This document shows positions 32,322 through 42,378 of a stretch of 64,000 nt of DNA, one piece after another; the first letter of the stretch is position 1; each line of letters starts with the position of its first letter. The translations under genes and the position numbers were made by a program. The notes below the pieces were generated by a model. It was not told the DNA's origin. It worked only from the letters and a program-made list of their open reading frames with translations, and did no database searches. The stretch is from Gracilaria domingensis (taxonomy: Eukaryota; Rhodophyta; Florideophyceae; Gracilariales; Gracilariaceae). The stretch spans positions 310,001 to 374,000 of the forward strand of contig VCMS01000001.1 in NCBI GenBank assembly GCA_022539475.1. Direction: 5' to 3'.

Positions 32322-33929
32322 TCACGAAACTTCATCCCCTTTATCGAGGAAGAGAGTTCCTGTCAAAGACTCATATCCAAACAGCTCCGCGTAACGTCCC
32401 CATTCAATTGCGATGTCAAGCTGCTTTCTCGCCTTCACTGGAGAAAAGTGCTTCAACAGAATCGTATCGAAGATCAGGTCCTCTGGCAATTCTTGCTTAG
32501 CGGACTGGGAAAGCAGACAATGAATCTGTGCGACTAAGCGGGCTTCTGGCGCGGAAAGCGCACCCATCCGGATCATATGCTTTCGCTCGTCAATGGATGC
32601 TCGAACAAAAAGATGACCTGTCGCGTTCATGCGCACATCACCTTCATCGACCTCAATGAAGCCCAGAATACTAGCTGCTTCGATCAGGGGGTAAAGATCG
32701 TCAACGTCAAGTTGCAACCTTTGTCCCAGCCTAAACAGATCTTCACTATCCTCAGCAATAAAGGATAAGAGTCCCGTAACACTTCCAATTCGTACTGCAG
32801 GTAATTGGGGGTAGCGCGAAGACGGCTCTTCCTTGTGAACAACCTCCTCATTAACATCAAAACTTCTCGACCTTCTTGGATCCATAACATCAACAGTCCC
32901 TGATGACAATGGCGCAGGTGTTGAGTTAATCACACTCTGCGGACTTAACAAAACGTGCTTGCCAGGTGTATAGCGAGAATACCCACCGCGGCTGAGAACA
33001 GCAATGTCTTCCTGAGAGACAACATAATCCTTTTCAGAAAGAATAGTATACACAAGGTCGGTGATCTCTTGAAACACGGCGCTCTTTCGATCGCGGGGAT
33101 GGGCCAAGTTGATGGGCAAGATGTTACGCACATGTCCAGGATCCTTCCCTAGAATTACTACTCTATCAGCGAGACTGACAGCCTCTTCAATACCATGAGT
33201 GACAATTAGAACCGACGTGGTGGGTACATCCCCTGCCTGCCACAATCGCAACAGCTCTGAACGCAAATTCTCCGCTGTGAGCACATCCAACGCAGAAAAC
33301 GGTTCGTCCATGCAAAGAATCTCCGGTTCGACGGCAAGAGCTCTCGCAAAACCTACGCGTTGACGCATGCCACCTGAAAGCTCACGGGGGTAGGCATTCT
33401 CGTATCCGTCCAAACCGATTATGTCAATCGCCCTAATAGAGCGCTCTCGAATGACTTCGCGAGTAACACCAGAGGCATTAGACAGACCAAGTTCAACATT
33501 CTCGAGCACGGTGAGCCATGGATAGAGCGCAAATGTCTGAAATACAATGGAAGCGCCAGGATTAGGGCCTCGAAAAGGGCGTCCTTTATACAGCGCGACT
33601 CCTTCCGATGGTCGTGTCAGTCCCGCTAGCATTCTCAGAATGGTAGATTTTCCCGAACCAGACGGACCAAGAATGCAGACAATTTCACCCTCTGCGATAT
33701 CCAAAGAGACATCCTCCACGACACGAACTCCGGCCACGTCGTATGAAACATGCTTCAGCGACGAAATAATGGAGCGCGAAGGAGAAGCAGGAGGAGTGAT
33801 GGGAGGTGCTGTGGTGTTGACACGCGGACTGTTGGCAGTCATGTAGACGGTGCAATGCTTCCGACACAGACCGGGCGGTCTGCGCGACAGGCGAGGAGCA
33901 TTGTGCAAAAGCGGGACAAAGGCAGTCAT
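32322..33929 (-). CDS. NrtD/TauB/SsuB-like ABC transporter ATPase with AAA-associated C-terminal domain, probably plastid-targeted
   Basis: 535 residues from ATG at 33929. The first 50 residues (MTAFVPLLHNAPRLSRRPPGL...) look like a transit peptide. The ATPase has GPSGSGKST (88-96), VFQTFALYPWLTVLENV (Q-loop), LSGGMRQR, ILCMDEPFSALD and THGIEEA, typical of bacterial importers of nitrate, taurine or sulfonates. The C-terminal 150 residues (GLLSFIAEDSEDLFRLGQRLQLD...KQLDIAIEWGRYAELFGY) match the AAA-associated domain found fused to this ATPase in bacteria. Such subunits need a partner permease and a solute-binding protein, and none is in the window. The gene shares a 387-base divergent spacer with the thioredoxin-like gene. 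Bacterial or cyanobacterial origin is inferred; the substrate cannot be told. Confidence 0.88.
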   Translation of the reverse strand: MTAFVPLLHNAPRLSRRPPGLCRKHCTVYMTANSPRVNTTAPPITPPASPSRSIISSLKHVSYDVAGVRVVEDVSLDIAEGEIVCILGPSGSGKSTILRMLAGLTRPSEGVALYKGRPFRGPNPGASIVFQTFALYPWLTVLENVELGLSNASGVTREVIRERSIRAIDIIGLDGYENAYPRELSGGMRQRVGFARALAVEPEILCMDEPFSALDVLTAENLRSELLRLWQAGDVPTTSVLIVTHGIEEAVSLADRVVILGKDPGHVRNILPINLAHPRDRKSAVFQEITDLVYTILSEKDYVVSQEDIAVLSRGGYSRYTPGKHVLLSPQSVINSTPAPLSSGTVDVMDPRRSRSFDVNEEVVHKEEPSSRYPQLPAVRIGSVTGLLSFIAEDSEDLFRLGQRLQLDVDDLYPLIEAASILGFIEVDEGDVRMNATGHLFVRASIDERKHMIRMGALSAPEARLVAQIHCLLSQSAKQELPEDLIFDTILLKHFSPVKARKQLDIAIEWGRYAELFGYESLTGTLFLDKGDEVS

Positions 33930-34250
33930 CGATGCGATGAAAGGACCTTTGCGTGGAATGCAATGAGCCGGAAACCAGAGGAATGGAGCAAGTAAGGCCG
34001 GGAGCAACCGTGCGGAAATGTGCCGTCGTTGACCATGGCGACCGCGATGTGTAGCGCGAATGTGCGGGTGCCGAAAGGAGGTCCGACAGTACACGTCAAA
34101 CCGGCGTGCGAGCTCAGCGAATCGGCGCGGCCAGTAGCCGCCCAGTAGCCGCGCCGCTCCGTGTGGCGCGGCACCTGCATCAAACTGCTCGGGCGTGCGT
34201 CACACGGCGTATTTGCTCTTCAACTTGCAGCTCAGCACAAGCGTCTACAG

Positions 34251-34267
34251 ACTCTGTAGTACAGAGT
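34251..34267. repeat. Perfect palindrome with a central G in a divergent promoter
   Basis: ACTCTGTAGTACAGAGT: 8-base arms around a single G, the same layout as the palindromes at 2970-2999. It is 50 bases before the thioredoxin-like start and 320 before that of the ABC ATPase. Confidence 0.5.
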
Positions 34268-34316
34268 AGTCGATACCTGACACTCTGAGGCCAGATACCG
34301 AACTTTGCTTCAGAAC

Positions 34317-34886
34317 ATGGCGCGACGAACCAAATCTCAGCTCCAAGCGACTGGGCGGCGGCAACAGCAACGGCAACAGCCGCAAGCTGATGCAACTCAG
34401 TCACCCTCAAAGCCGCCGCCTTCCGACCTGCGCGCTCCGACCCTGGTGCTCGGCTTCACCACTTGCGCCTCGATGCTGGTGCTGTGGTACCTGGGAATAT
34501 TCTCCTCTCCGACCTGGCCAAAGTCGCCCGCTTTGACTCACGTTTCGGGCGCTTTCGATCGCTCCGCATTCCAACTCGCCCTCGGTGAAGCCCACGGGCA
34601 AAACCCAGTATTTGTCATCTTCTACTCAAGGCATTGCGTCGCCTGCAGGAGGATCAAGACGCCGTTTATTCGCGTCGCGGAGTATTTTCAACACGCGGCA
34701 CCGTTTTATGCAGTCGAGCTCAGTGACAGCCGAAATCATCACTACGTGTCTCAGTTTCAAGTCAAACACGTCCCATACCTGCTCGCCATCACCGGCGAAG
34801 GCGACGAACATCGCACCGTATACAAAGGAAAATCGTCATACGCAGAGCTACACAACTTTGTCAAAACTAACCTTCCGACCCTCTAA
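34317..34886 (+). CDS. Membrane-anchored thioredoxin-fold protein with CVAC motif
   Basis: 189 residues, start MARRTK. A Gln/Arg-rich N-terminus is followed by one membrane segment (about 42-62, TLVLGFTTCASMLVLWYLGIF). The thioredoxin fold begins near residue 80 with FVIFYSRHCVACRRIKTPFIR (CVAC at 107-110, preceded by YSRH) and has the cis-Pro element VKHVPYLLAI. The CxxC active site suggests a disulfide reductase or oxidase facing the ER lumen or intermembrane space; membership in a named subfamily is not clear. It has no ER-retention signal. An in-frame ATG four codons upstream is also possible. Confidence 0.82.
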   Translation: MARRTKSQLQATGRRQQQRQQPQADATQSPSKPPPSDLRAPTLVLGFTTCASMLVLWYLGIFSSPTWPKSPALTHVSGAFDRSAFQLALGEAHGQNPVFVIFYSRHCVACRRIKTPFIRVAEYFQHAAPFYAVELSDSRNHHYVSQFQVKHVPYLLAITGEGDEHRTVYKGKSSYAELHNFVKTNLPTL

Positions 34887-35301
34887 CTCCTTAAGTCTTT
34901 TAGCGCAAAGCGAAAGGTAAAAGCCCAACTCTACAAATGATTGCGCATTGTTAATCCATATACATCTAGTATTTCACAAAGCTAGATAGTATCTATGCTC
35001 GTCCCTCCAGCTTTACTGCCTCTGTTCGTGTGGTACGCACAGCAAAAGGTGTCAGACATTGCTGCAATGGGCTTGCGCTCGACAAAACGTACCACCGCTG
35101 CCCAAAACATCGCTCACTCGCTACACACTTGCTTCGCAAATGAAAGGGCTTCCATTCTATGGCTCGATGCAGAGCAAGCAATGGACAGTGCTCTACGGCC
35201 ATCTCATCGTGCATTCCTCTCAGTCGTTGAAACCGTTGTCCGTGCGACAACCACCTTTTCACTCCCTGATAACTACCATCAAAGCAATGGAGTTCCATCT
35301 G
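34887..35301. other. Convergent spacer
   Basis: 3' ends of the thioredoxin-like gene and WDR43. No gene seen. Confidence 0.4.
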
Positions 35302-37377
35302 CTAATCACCTTCGTCCTCAGAGCTTTGCTCACTACCTGTGCTTTGTTCAGACTCTGAATCACTCTTGACCCCATTCATTTTCACATCCCCGTTTCCTTG
35401 CGCAGCTCCCTTTCCAACGCTGTGCTCACTGAGCTCACTCTCTGAGTCGCTCATCACACCGGTGTCATCAGCATTATCATTACTTGAGTCACTCTCACTT
35501 TCACTGTCTTCACTTTCGCTGTCGCGACCACCATCTTCTCTATTTTGCGTCGAATTGGTGGGATCGTAAGTGTACTCTACTTGCGCAGACGTGGTAGACA
35601 CCTTCAAATGCTTCAATCGTTTTTGCCGCTGAGCCTGTCCAACCACCAACTCCAGCCGTCCTTCAAGTCTTGCCAAAGCCTCCAGATTTTGCGTACGTAT
35701 CTCAATAATAGCATTCAAGGCATGCAGCGTTTGATTCCTTTGCTGACTAACAAGAGTTCCGGCATGCTCGATAAGTATTGTTCTAATCCAGCTCAGCAAC
35801 TTCTCCACGCGCCTTGGTTCCCGCTCCAAACGATCCACAAGCATATCCAACAATGCACCAGTAGCCACCTCTGGCGGCATTTGTTCTACTGTGTTCCGTA
35901 TTGTGGTTTCGTCTTGAGTACTTTGAATTATACGGTTAAACATGCTATCGTCTCGCACACGAACAGCCTGGCACAAGATCACAATGCGAGAATCCAATCG
36001 CGTGGCTTCCAAAGCCGGCACACTCGGTACCTCAGGGCGCGGCGTATCAGACGAGACTCCTAAGGCGGCGAGTTTTTCCTGTATTGTAGACTCTTTGACT
36101 TCATCCGACTCTACCTCTGAACCTTGATCATCGGGTTCTTCGGCTTCATCCTCAAGCGTCTGTTTTCGCTTCGAGGCCGCCGGTGCAGCTGGAACGTTGC
36201 TGGATTGAAGCGCAACAGCCTGCTTAACGAGCTGTACCTTTGCATTCGGTTTCAGCTCCTTATCGGCCGTGATGAGCGCAATAGACGCGCTTGGCAGTTC
36301 AACAAGCTCTGTGGAAACGCTTGCCAAATCGACAGTATACACTTCCGGTTGGACCCCCTGTCCATATAGAACAGTCAACCGAGCACGCTCTGCAAAAAGC
36401 ACGCTTACAACTGGTACATCCGGCGCACGCACAACAAACGAACACTCAACCGGTACCTTCGCAGTTTGAGGCAAATCTCGCCACACAACCACCTCGTTCG
36501 AGCCGACGATGGCGGCAAAATGGGCTCCATTTGAATGTCGATCAGCAATCATAGCGCGCACACCCGCCCTTGGCGAAGCCAATGAAAGCGTAGGGGCAGC
36601 CGGCGGCAGTCGACGACGCTTCCGCGGAGTTGTTGACTGTGGTTGCACACGCCAAGCAAGCAGGATGCGTTCTCGAGCCGCCGCCGATACGAACGTTTGA
36701 GATGACAGACGCGCCAAACAAACTACTGGCGATGCATGTCCTGCAAAGCGGGCAACCAGTCGCGCAGATGGCAGCTCATGCAGCGAGATTTGCTGGCTGG
36801 CCAACAAGGCTTGTTGCTCATTGAGGAACAGCGCGGCTGAAGGCGGAGCAGTATGGATATGTGCGACGTTGGTATGTTCATTGGGGGATGCGACTGGAAT
36901 GACTGTGAGCGTCCGTGCAGCGGCGACAAGAGCATAGCGACAGTTGTGAACCAGAGCGGATGGTGCGGAAGGCAAACGAAGTATGAGACGATTAGAAAGA
37001 TAAATATGACCCTCCGTGGTACATATCAAGACTAATGGGGGATCGGAAGGAGACTCAGCGCCAGCAAGAGAGATACGCGAGGGAAGTATAGGAAGCGCAG
37101 TGTGCTCTGGTGCAAAATTCGGCGCGCGGAAAAGCGCGAGCTTAGCAGGGGGGAAAGCATGTGCGACGGCAGGAATGTCGGCTGCAACCGCCCAGAGCCT
37201 CGTACGCGGGAGGGGAGGAAGACGGTTGGCGCCCATCGCGCGGTGTGTTTCTACGAGAGCGAGGAGGGAGAATGGCCGGGGAGTAGATGCCGAGGAGGGG
37301 AGTGTAGCGATGGCGCCGGGAGGCACGCAGACGCAATAGGGGGCGGCCGACGGCACAATTTTGGCATACCAGCGCAC
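35302..37377 (-). CDS. WDR43/UTP5 small-subunit processome factor
   Basis: 691 residues if the first ATG is used; MGANRLPPLP (start 37236) is an alternative. The N-terminal 380 residues are weak beta-propeller repeats (LFRAPNFAPEHTALPILP, ARLVARFAGHASPVVCLA, RERILLAWRV). The C-terminal part matches the Utp12 domain of the t-UTP group: DSRIVILCQAVRVRDDSMFNRII, QMPPEVATGALLDMLVDRL, RVEKLLSWIRTILIEHAGTLVS, then L-E-A-L-A-R-L-E-G-R-L. The tail is long, acidic and Ser-rich, as in nucleolar factors. t-UTP proteins act in rDNA transcription and early 18S processing. The gene starts only 67 bases after the aminotransferase stop on the same strand. Confidence 0.85.
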   Translation of the reverse strand: MRWYAKIVPSAAPYCVCVPPGAIATLPSSASTPRPFSLLALVETHRAMGANRLPPLPRTRLWAVAADIPAVAHAFPPAKLALFRAPNFAPEHTALPILPSRISLAGAESPSDPPLVLICTTEGHIYLSNRLILRLPSAPSALVHNCRYALVAAARTLTVIPVASPNEHTNVAHIHTAPPSAALFLNEQQALLASQQISLHELPSARLVARFAGHASPVVCLARLSSQTFVSAAARERILLAWRVQPQSTTPRKRRRLPPAAPTLSLASPRAGVRAMIADRHSNGAHFAAIVGSNEVVVWRDLPQTAKVPVECSFVVRAPDVPVVSVLFAERARLTVLYGQGVQPEVYTVDLASVSTELVELPSASIALITADKELKPNAKVQLVKQAVALQSSNVPAAPAASKRKQTLEDEAEEPDDQGSEVESDEVKESTIQEKLAALGVSSDTPRPEVPSVPALEATRLDSRIVILCQAVRVRDDSMFNRIIQSTQDETTIRNTVEQMPPEVATGALLDMLVDRLEREPRRVEKLLSWIRTILIEHAGTLVSQQRNQTLHALNAIIEIRTQNLEALARLEGRLELVVGQAQRQKRLKHLKVSTTSAQVEYTYDPTNSTQNREDGGRDSESEDSESESDSSNDNADDTGVMSDSESELSEHSVGKGAAQGNGDVKMNGVKSDSESEQSTGSEQSSEDEGD

Positions 37378-37444
37378 GGATCACGACACAGCGCGCACGT
37401 GTCGGCATCGACAGCGGAGCCCTAGCTGCCGCTCATCATCTGTT

Positions 37445-38737
37445 TTACAGGGTCTCCAGCATGCGTTTCATACGCACCAGCCCTTCGCGCAGCACCGGCT
37501 CCTCGCCGACGTAACTAAGTCTCAAGAAGCCTTCCCCTCGTTCTCCAAAGTCGGTGCCGGGCAGCACCGCCACGAATCCCTCGTTGAGAAGCCGTCGCGC
37601 CAGCTCCTCAACAGGAACCTGCAAGGCGCTAACATCAGCCCACGCGTAGAACGCGCCCTGCGGCACCTCGCACCGCACACCAGCAATGCTGTTCAACCCG
37701 TCCACCACGAGGTCTCGCCTAGCGCGATACACATCGCGCACAGAATCAACTTCACGTTCGCCCTCTCGCAGCGCAGTCACGCCTGCCTCCTGCACGAACG
37801 TTGCGGTGCAGCCAACAGCGTGCGTCAACAGCAGCTCGACGCGCTCAGCCAGATTGCGCGGCATAATACCCCATCCCAGTCGCCACCCCGTCATACTGTA
37901 GCTCTTCGAGAAGCCATCCACCACAACGGTGCGTTCCGCCATGCCCGGCAAACTTGCCACGGATTCAAAATGTCCTTCGTAGCACAACTGAGCATAAATC
38001 TCATCCGAGATGATCCACACATCGTGCAAACGCGCTAATCGGGCGAGCTCGACCATGTCGTCATGCGGCATCACACCACCCGTCGGATTGCCCGGTGAGT
38101 TGATTACGATAACTCGAGTGCGTTCATCAATCGCGGCGCGCAATGCATCCATATCATAGCCTCGTTGATCAGCGCGCAACCCAACAGGCACAACCGTACC
38201 ACCAGCCACCTCCACCATAGCGCGATACGTCGGAAAGCCAGGATCCGGAATAATAACATGGTCATGCACGCCCCGAATCAGTGCCAGACTTGCCATGAAC
38301 AACGCGGGCTTTGCACCTGGTCCAACCACTACATTCTCCGCTTTGCATGGAATATCACGCGTTTCGCGCGCAAAGCAAGCAATTTGATCCCGCAACGGCG
38401 CAATGCCGGCGGGGGATGAATAGCGGGTGCGACCGTTTTGCAAAGCAGTGATTCCAGCGTCGACAATGGGTTGTGGCGTATCGAAGCCAGGCTGGCCGAT
38501 TTCTAGATGGATTACGTCACGACCTGTGCGTTGCTCGAGCTGCTTTGCTGCGGCCATTACGGCGTAGGCGCCTTCGTTTTGAAGCGTGAGCACACCAGGA
38601 GCAAATGGGATAGGGGGAGAGGATGTCATGCGTGGGCATGTTGTCCGTCTAATTTGGAAGCATAATGCTCGTTGCGGTGCGAGCGGCTTGAGCGGAATGA
38701 AGGCCATGTTGAACGGGTTGGTAAGAGGTACAACCAC
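37445..38737 (-). CDS. Class I/II PLP-dependent aminotransferase (aspartate-type)
   Basis: 430 residues from 38737; starts at 38707 (MAFIPLKPLAPQRALCFQIRRT) and 38629 (MTSSPPIPF) are also open. The leader has Arg and Ser and no acid, so mitochondrial or plastid import is likely. Fold-I motifs: LEIGQPGFDTP, GRTRYSSPAGIAPLRDQI, VVVGPGAKPALFM, INSPGNPTGGVM, IISDEIYAQL, and the PLP lysine in DGFSKSYSMTGWRLGWG. The closest group is the bacterial-type aspartate/prephenate aminotransferases. It is followed closely by WDR43 on the same strand. Confidence 0.9.
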   Translation of the reverse strand: MVVPLTNPFNMAFIPLKPLAPQRALCFQIRRTTCPRMTSSPPIPFAPGVLTLQNEGAYAVMAAAKQLEQRTGRDVIHLEIGQPGFDTPQPIVDAGITALQNGRTRYSSPAGIAPLRDQIACFARETRDIPCKAENVVVGPGAKPALFMASLALIRGVHDHVIIPDPGFPTYRAMVEVAGGTVVPVGLRADQRGYDMDALRAAIDERTRVIVINSPGNPTGGVMPHDDMVELARLARLHDVWIISDEIYAQLCYEGHFESVASLPGMAERTVVVDGFSKSYSMTGWRLGWGIMPRNLAERVELLLTHAVGCTATFVQEAGVTALREGEREVDSVRDVYRARRDLVVDGLNSIAGVRCEVPQGAFYAWADVSALQVPVEELARRLLNEGFVAVLPGTDFGERGEGFLRLSYVGEEPVLREGLVRMKRMLETL

Positions 38738-39638
38738 CGATACAAGTAGCCCGTCACACTGGTCGGTCAGATTCTTGCTCCAGGAGACTCTGATAGACTC
38801 CGATAGGAAGATCTACCTTCGTAACGCGGTTGCAATCATCTCAAACACAGGCCAAGATGAACGTAATCCTAGGGCTTTCCGTGTACAACTGGACACTGCT
38901 CGGCTGCGGGGAGTCGTGAGCAGCAGCGCTGGTGAGCAGTGCTCAACAGTCACTGCCGTGATGAGTCGCCGAATAATCGTCCATCGGCGATAGAGAAGCA
39001 ATGCGTGACTGTCACGCCACTGGCTCTTTGGATCAATATGTGCATCTCAACAGAGACCGCACCTCCGTATAGATCCGCCGCGCGTCGGCTTCCGCGTGGG
39101 TCTCCCGCTCTGGCCCAAAGCCGTAGGAATCACTTCTCTTCGATCAACCCTTCGTGACATCTACAGTCGATACAACGAGGTTTTGCCTGTATATTCGAAA
39201 TGGAAGGAGGTGTCGCATGCGAGTTATACTGCAGATTTGTAATATATGGATGAGATCATAATATGATATTATGGATTGTCGCCAAACGGATCGCACAAAT
39301 TGCATATGCCGTCGTCTATGAAGCTTTTTACCATCTGGGAAACATTTACTTGTTGACTGAGGTATTTAAGTGGTGATGCCAGAAGCACATCCGCCCCGAA
39401 CCACCCTGGGAGACAGGCTTTGGAGAACAACATCTCTGGCGCCTGTCTCCTCAACACTTCCTCTGTCGATTTGCGGTCGACTCTGATGACCAAGATGAAC
39501 GAGATCACTGCCCTTCAAACTGAGCTCACCAAGCACGTTGTGGGCAGCTCAGTCCGCTCACCATTGCCGTCCACATACAGAGTAGCGAAGGTTACAGCAA
39601 AACGACTTGAATGCTCTACCGAAGGTATCCGCCACAAA
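38738..39638. other. Intergenic, 900 bases, no gene seen
   Basis: No gene could be supported. A 79-codon minus-strand frame (39269-39508, LPGWFGADVLLASPLKYL) is unassigned. It may be an exon, but no splice partners are obvious. Confidence 0.35.
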
Positions 39639-40100
39639 CTATTGCTGTGATGTATAGTAAGACGATTGGGGGGTGCCATCTTGAAGAATACGTGTGGTTG
39701 CCACCTGACCGGCCGGAGCTAGCGGTACGAGCCTTCGCCTTGGCTCTGGCCTTCGTCTTTTGGCGATCATTGCCCTTTCCAAGCGCAAGCGAGAGTTGAA
39801 CTCCTCCAATACAGGGACCAAACAGGTACTCAAGTTGTCTACCTTGACCATCAATGCACATTGAAATTCTCGCGCTTCCTTGAGATTCGAATCAAGCTTT
39901 TCTTCTATCGAATGGAGACGAGACTCCAACGCTCGCAATCGATTCACTATATCGGCGTATTGCACATTCTTGCCGTGGTCAAAATATCTGCGGGAGAACT
40001 GCATGAAGTCTGCGTCCGATAGCGTAGCCGGATCGATTAAATCCAACACGCGTTGTCCCTCTTCGGCAACAGCTGTTGTCTGCGATCGGTTCGGCTGCAT
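39639..40100 (-). CDS. Small coiled-coil protein, unknown
   Basis: 153 residues from ATG at 40100 (MQPNRSQTTAVAEEGQRVLDL); a longer open frame upstream is hydrophobic nonsense. One coiled coil at about 54-100 (IVNRLRALESRLHSIEEKLDSNLKEAREF), then a basic stretch (AKRRRPEPRRRLVPLA) that could be a nuclear signal. Family not recognised. Its neighbour ALG5 is transcribed divergently. Confidence 0.55.
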   Translation of the reverse strand: MQPNRSQTTAVAEEGQRVLDLIDPATLSDADFMQFSRRYFDHGKNVQYADIVNRLRALESRLHSIEEKLDSNLKEAREFQCALMVKVDNLSTCLVPVLEEFNSRLRLERAMIAKRRRPEPRRRLVPLAPAGQVATTRILQDGTPQSSYYTSQQ

Positions 40101-41112
40101 GATACAAAAACGAGAGGAAGAATAAAAATAAACAGAAGAGCAGGTGAATTGGTAACGAAAGACGGATTTGAATACAAAGTGTGGTGATTGCTGCGATGGG
40201 GTATGGAGTGTGCAGCAGAGGTATGCTATGAAGGTGGCATGCCACAATGGTCTTGAAAGACACGAAATCAAAGTTTAGGAGCTAAAGTTTAGGTGCGCTC
40301 GCAACAAAGTTGGCTGTTTGTCAAAGCGCGGTATACAGCGCATGCTGACGCCGCGCAAACGCTGCGCGTTTCAAAATAGCGCGCGGTACCAAGGGCACCG
40401 TCGCTAGTCCGATCCTTTGGGAAAGCATGGCACGACATTCTGAAGTCTGCAGGCTGAACAATGTTCAGTGAACATCTATCGCAGAGTCCAGAGCTGGCGA
40501 ATTGAATGACATTGAGTGCACGCAAGCGCGGAGGTCACACAAAGGCCGGAACCGTTGCTCCCGCCGACGTGGTCGTCTTCCACACCCTGTGACCGCCAGC
40601 CATGCTACACTAACTCTGGCGTGTCGCTTTTTCTGATACGCACCTCACTCACCCAGTCAGCAGTCGTCATCAGACGATACGTTTATGCGCAGCTTGGCGA
40701 GGCAAACTGCGAGGCACGAGGCGGTTCCTCCGTGCAAGCCTGCTCTCCACATGAAAAAGGATGTGCTGTCCGCTGTAGAGGGAACGAGCGGCGTTGTCGC
40801 GCGAAGCGAGCATTTCACGTCGCGCGCGTTCGCACGAGACAGGAGAGTTTGCACTTTACCTTCGGTGCAGTAGCATTGCCATCAAATAGCACCGTTCTTT
40901 CGTGCACAGGCCGCGCAAGGCGCACAGCAATGCAACAGCGCAAGAAAGCGCAGTCGCCCAATTGAAAGCGCGAAGCCGGGCTGATCCGCAACGGTTGCTC
41001 CGCCGTCAGCATCGTTAGCAGCGCCCCAAAACGCAAGCGCTCCCTTCGCGCTCCCTTCACGCTCCTACTCACGCCGCGATCGCCGCCGCCCACACCACCC
41101 CGCCCTTGCCAC
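40101..41112. promoter_or_regulatory. Divergent spacer before ALG5
   Basis: 1 kb between the coiled-coil gene and ALG5, with no gene seen. It holds one imperfect copy of the dispersed motif (GTACCAAGGGCA, near 40387). The 100 bases before the ALG5 start are rich in C and in GCTCCC-like elements, with no identified promoter boxes. Confidence 0.4.
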
Positions 41113-42012
41113 ATGGCTGCCGCTTCGCCCCACCCTCACAGCGAGTACTCCTTCGAAGACCCTTCCCAGCCGAACACGCGCCTCCCGTTCCCGTCGCTGT
41201 CCGACTTGGCCTCCATCGACCTTTCAGTCGTCGTTCCGGCGTACAATGAATCCGTCCGTCTTCCCAGCATGCTGGACGAGGCCCTTACGTACCTCTCCTC
41301 TCGCGTCGCTCGTGAGAAGCAGCCGCCTTTCACGTACGAGCTTCTCATAGTGGACGACGGGTCCACGGACGATACCGCCGCCGTTGTCATGCGTTATGTC
41401 AAGCGTCATGGCGTGCAGAACGTGCGGCTGCTTCGACTGCAGCACAACTGTGGCAAAGGAGCGGCCGTGAAGAACGGAGCCCTTTCTTCGCGCGGTCGCT
41501 TCATTCTCATGGCCGACGCCGATGCAGCCACAGTATTTTCCGATGTGGAGAAGCTGGAGCGCGCCATCGCCGATGAGAGATACGATGTTGCGATCGGTTC
41601 AAGGGCCCACCTCGCACACGGAGGTGGCGACAAACAAGGCAGGTCGCCTTTGCGTAAGTTTGTGTCCGTCGTGTTCAACTTGGTCGTCAAGACCGTGGGA
41701 GGCGTTCATGGCATACAGGACACTCAGTGCGGCTTCAAGCTGTACTCGCGTCGAGCAGCCCGGGTGGCGTTTTCGGGACAGATGCTTCGCCGCTGGGCGT
41801 TTGACGTGGAGAACTTGTATCGTGTGCAAAGCGCCGGCATGAAGGTTGTGGAGGTGCCTGTCAATTGGACTGAGGTTCCTGGAAGTAAGTTGAGTGTCAT
41901 TAAGGCTACTGTCAATATGCTGCTGGATATGATAACAATGAGATACAGGTATTGGACCGGAGCCTGGCGAGTAACATTACCTGCTGTGCAACCGAGTAGC
42001 GCGCCGAGGTGA
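41113..42012 (+). CDS. ALG5: Dolichyl-phosphate beta-glucosyltransferase (ALG5-type GT2)
   Basis: 299 residues, single exon. GT2 motifs: LSVVVPAYNESVRLP, LIVDDGSTDDT, NCGKGAAVKNGALSSRGRFILMADADAAT (ADAD is the metal-binding DxD), AIGSRAHLAHG, GGVHGIQDTQCGFKLYSR, and MLRRWAFDVENLYRVQ. These are close to yeast and human Alg5, which makes dolichyl-P-glucose on the ER membrane for N-glycan assembly. The usual hydrophobic N-terminal anchor is absent: residues 1-36 are polar (MAAASPHPHSEYSFEDPSQP). An upstream exon encoding the anchor cannot be ruled out. The C-terminus has one moderately hydrophobic segment (VNMLLDMITMRY). Confidence 0.92.
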   Translation: MAAASPHPHSEYSFEDPSQPNTRLPFPSLSDLASIDLSVVVPAYNESVRLPSMLDEALTYLSSRVAREKQPPFTYELLIVDDGSTDDTAAVVMRYVKRHGVQNVRLLRLQHNCGKGAAVKNGALSSRGRFILMADADAATVFSDVEKLERAIADERYDVAIGSRAHLAHGGGDKQGRSPLRKFVSVVFNLVVKTVGGVHGIQDTQCGFKLYSRRAARVAFSGQMLRRWAFDVENLYRVQSAGMKVVEVPVNWTEVPGSKLSVIKATVNMLLDMITMRYRYWTGAWRVTLPAVQPSSAPR

Positions 42013-42378
42013 AGAAGTCGTCAGGGCAAAACATGCAGGTGCATCTCTCTTGGCTATGCCAGTGTTGTGAACAAACGTTTATCATTTACACAGATTAAAC
42101 TGGCACAGAGGACGTCAAGTATGTACCGTCAGTACTGCCACAATACATTAATAACACAGCAACAACAAAAAGGACAACATTTTGGTGGCGGCTTGTGACA
42201 GAACGCCCGCAACACAAATGTGTAAGCTTAACACCACTTCGACTTGGAACAACGGTCGAACGTGACATAATACAAGAGCTTGCAAACTGACATAGGTAGA
42301 CACAGCCACCATGCTTGAAATAAACAGTACAGCAGAGATCGCTGTGGTATCATGATGGTGCACATAGGCGGCCACTTG
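42013..42378. other. Convergent spacer
   Basis: 3' ends of ALG5 and the zinc-finger gene. No gene seen. Confidence 0.4.

Noticed and set aside
32322-33929. The bacterial-type ABC ATPase as contamination
   Set aside because: It has a transit-like leader, shares a spacer with a eukaryotic-type gene, and its neighbours on both sides are clearly eukaryotic.
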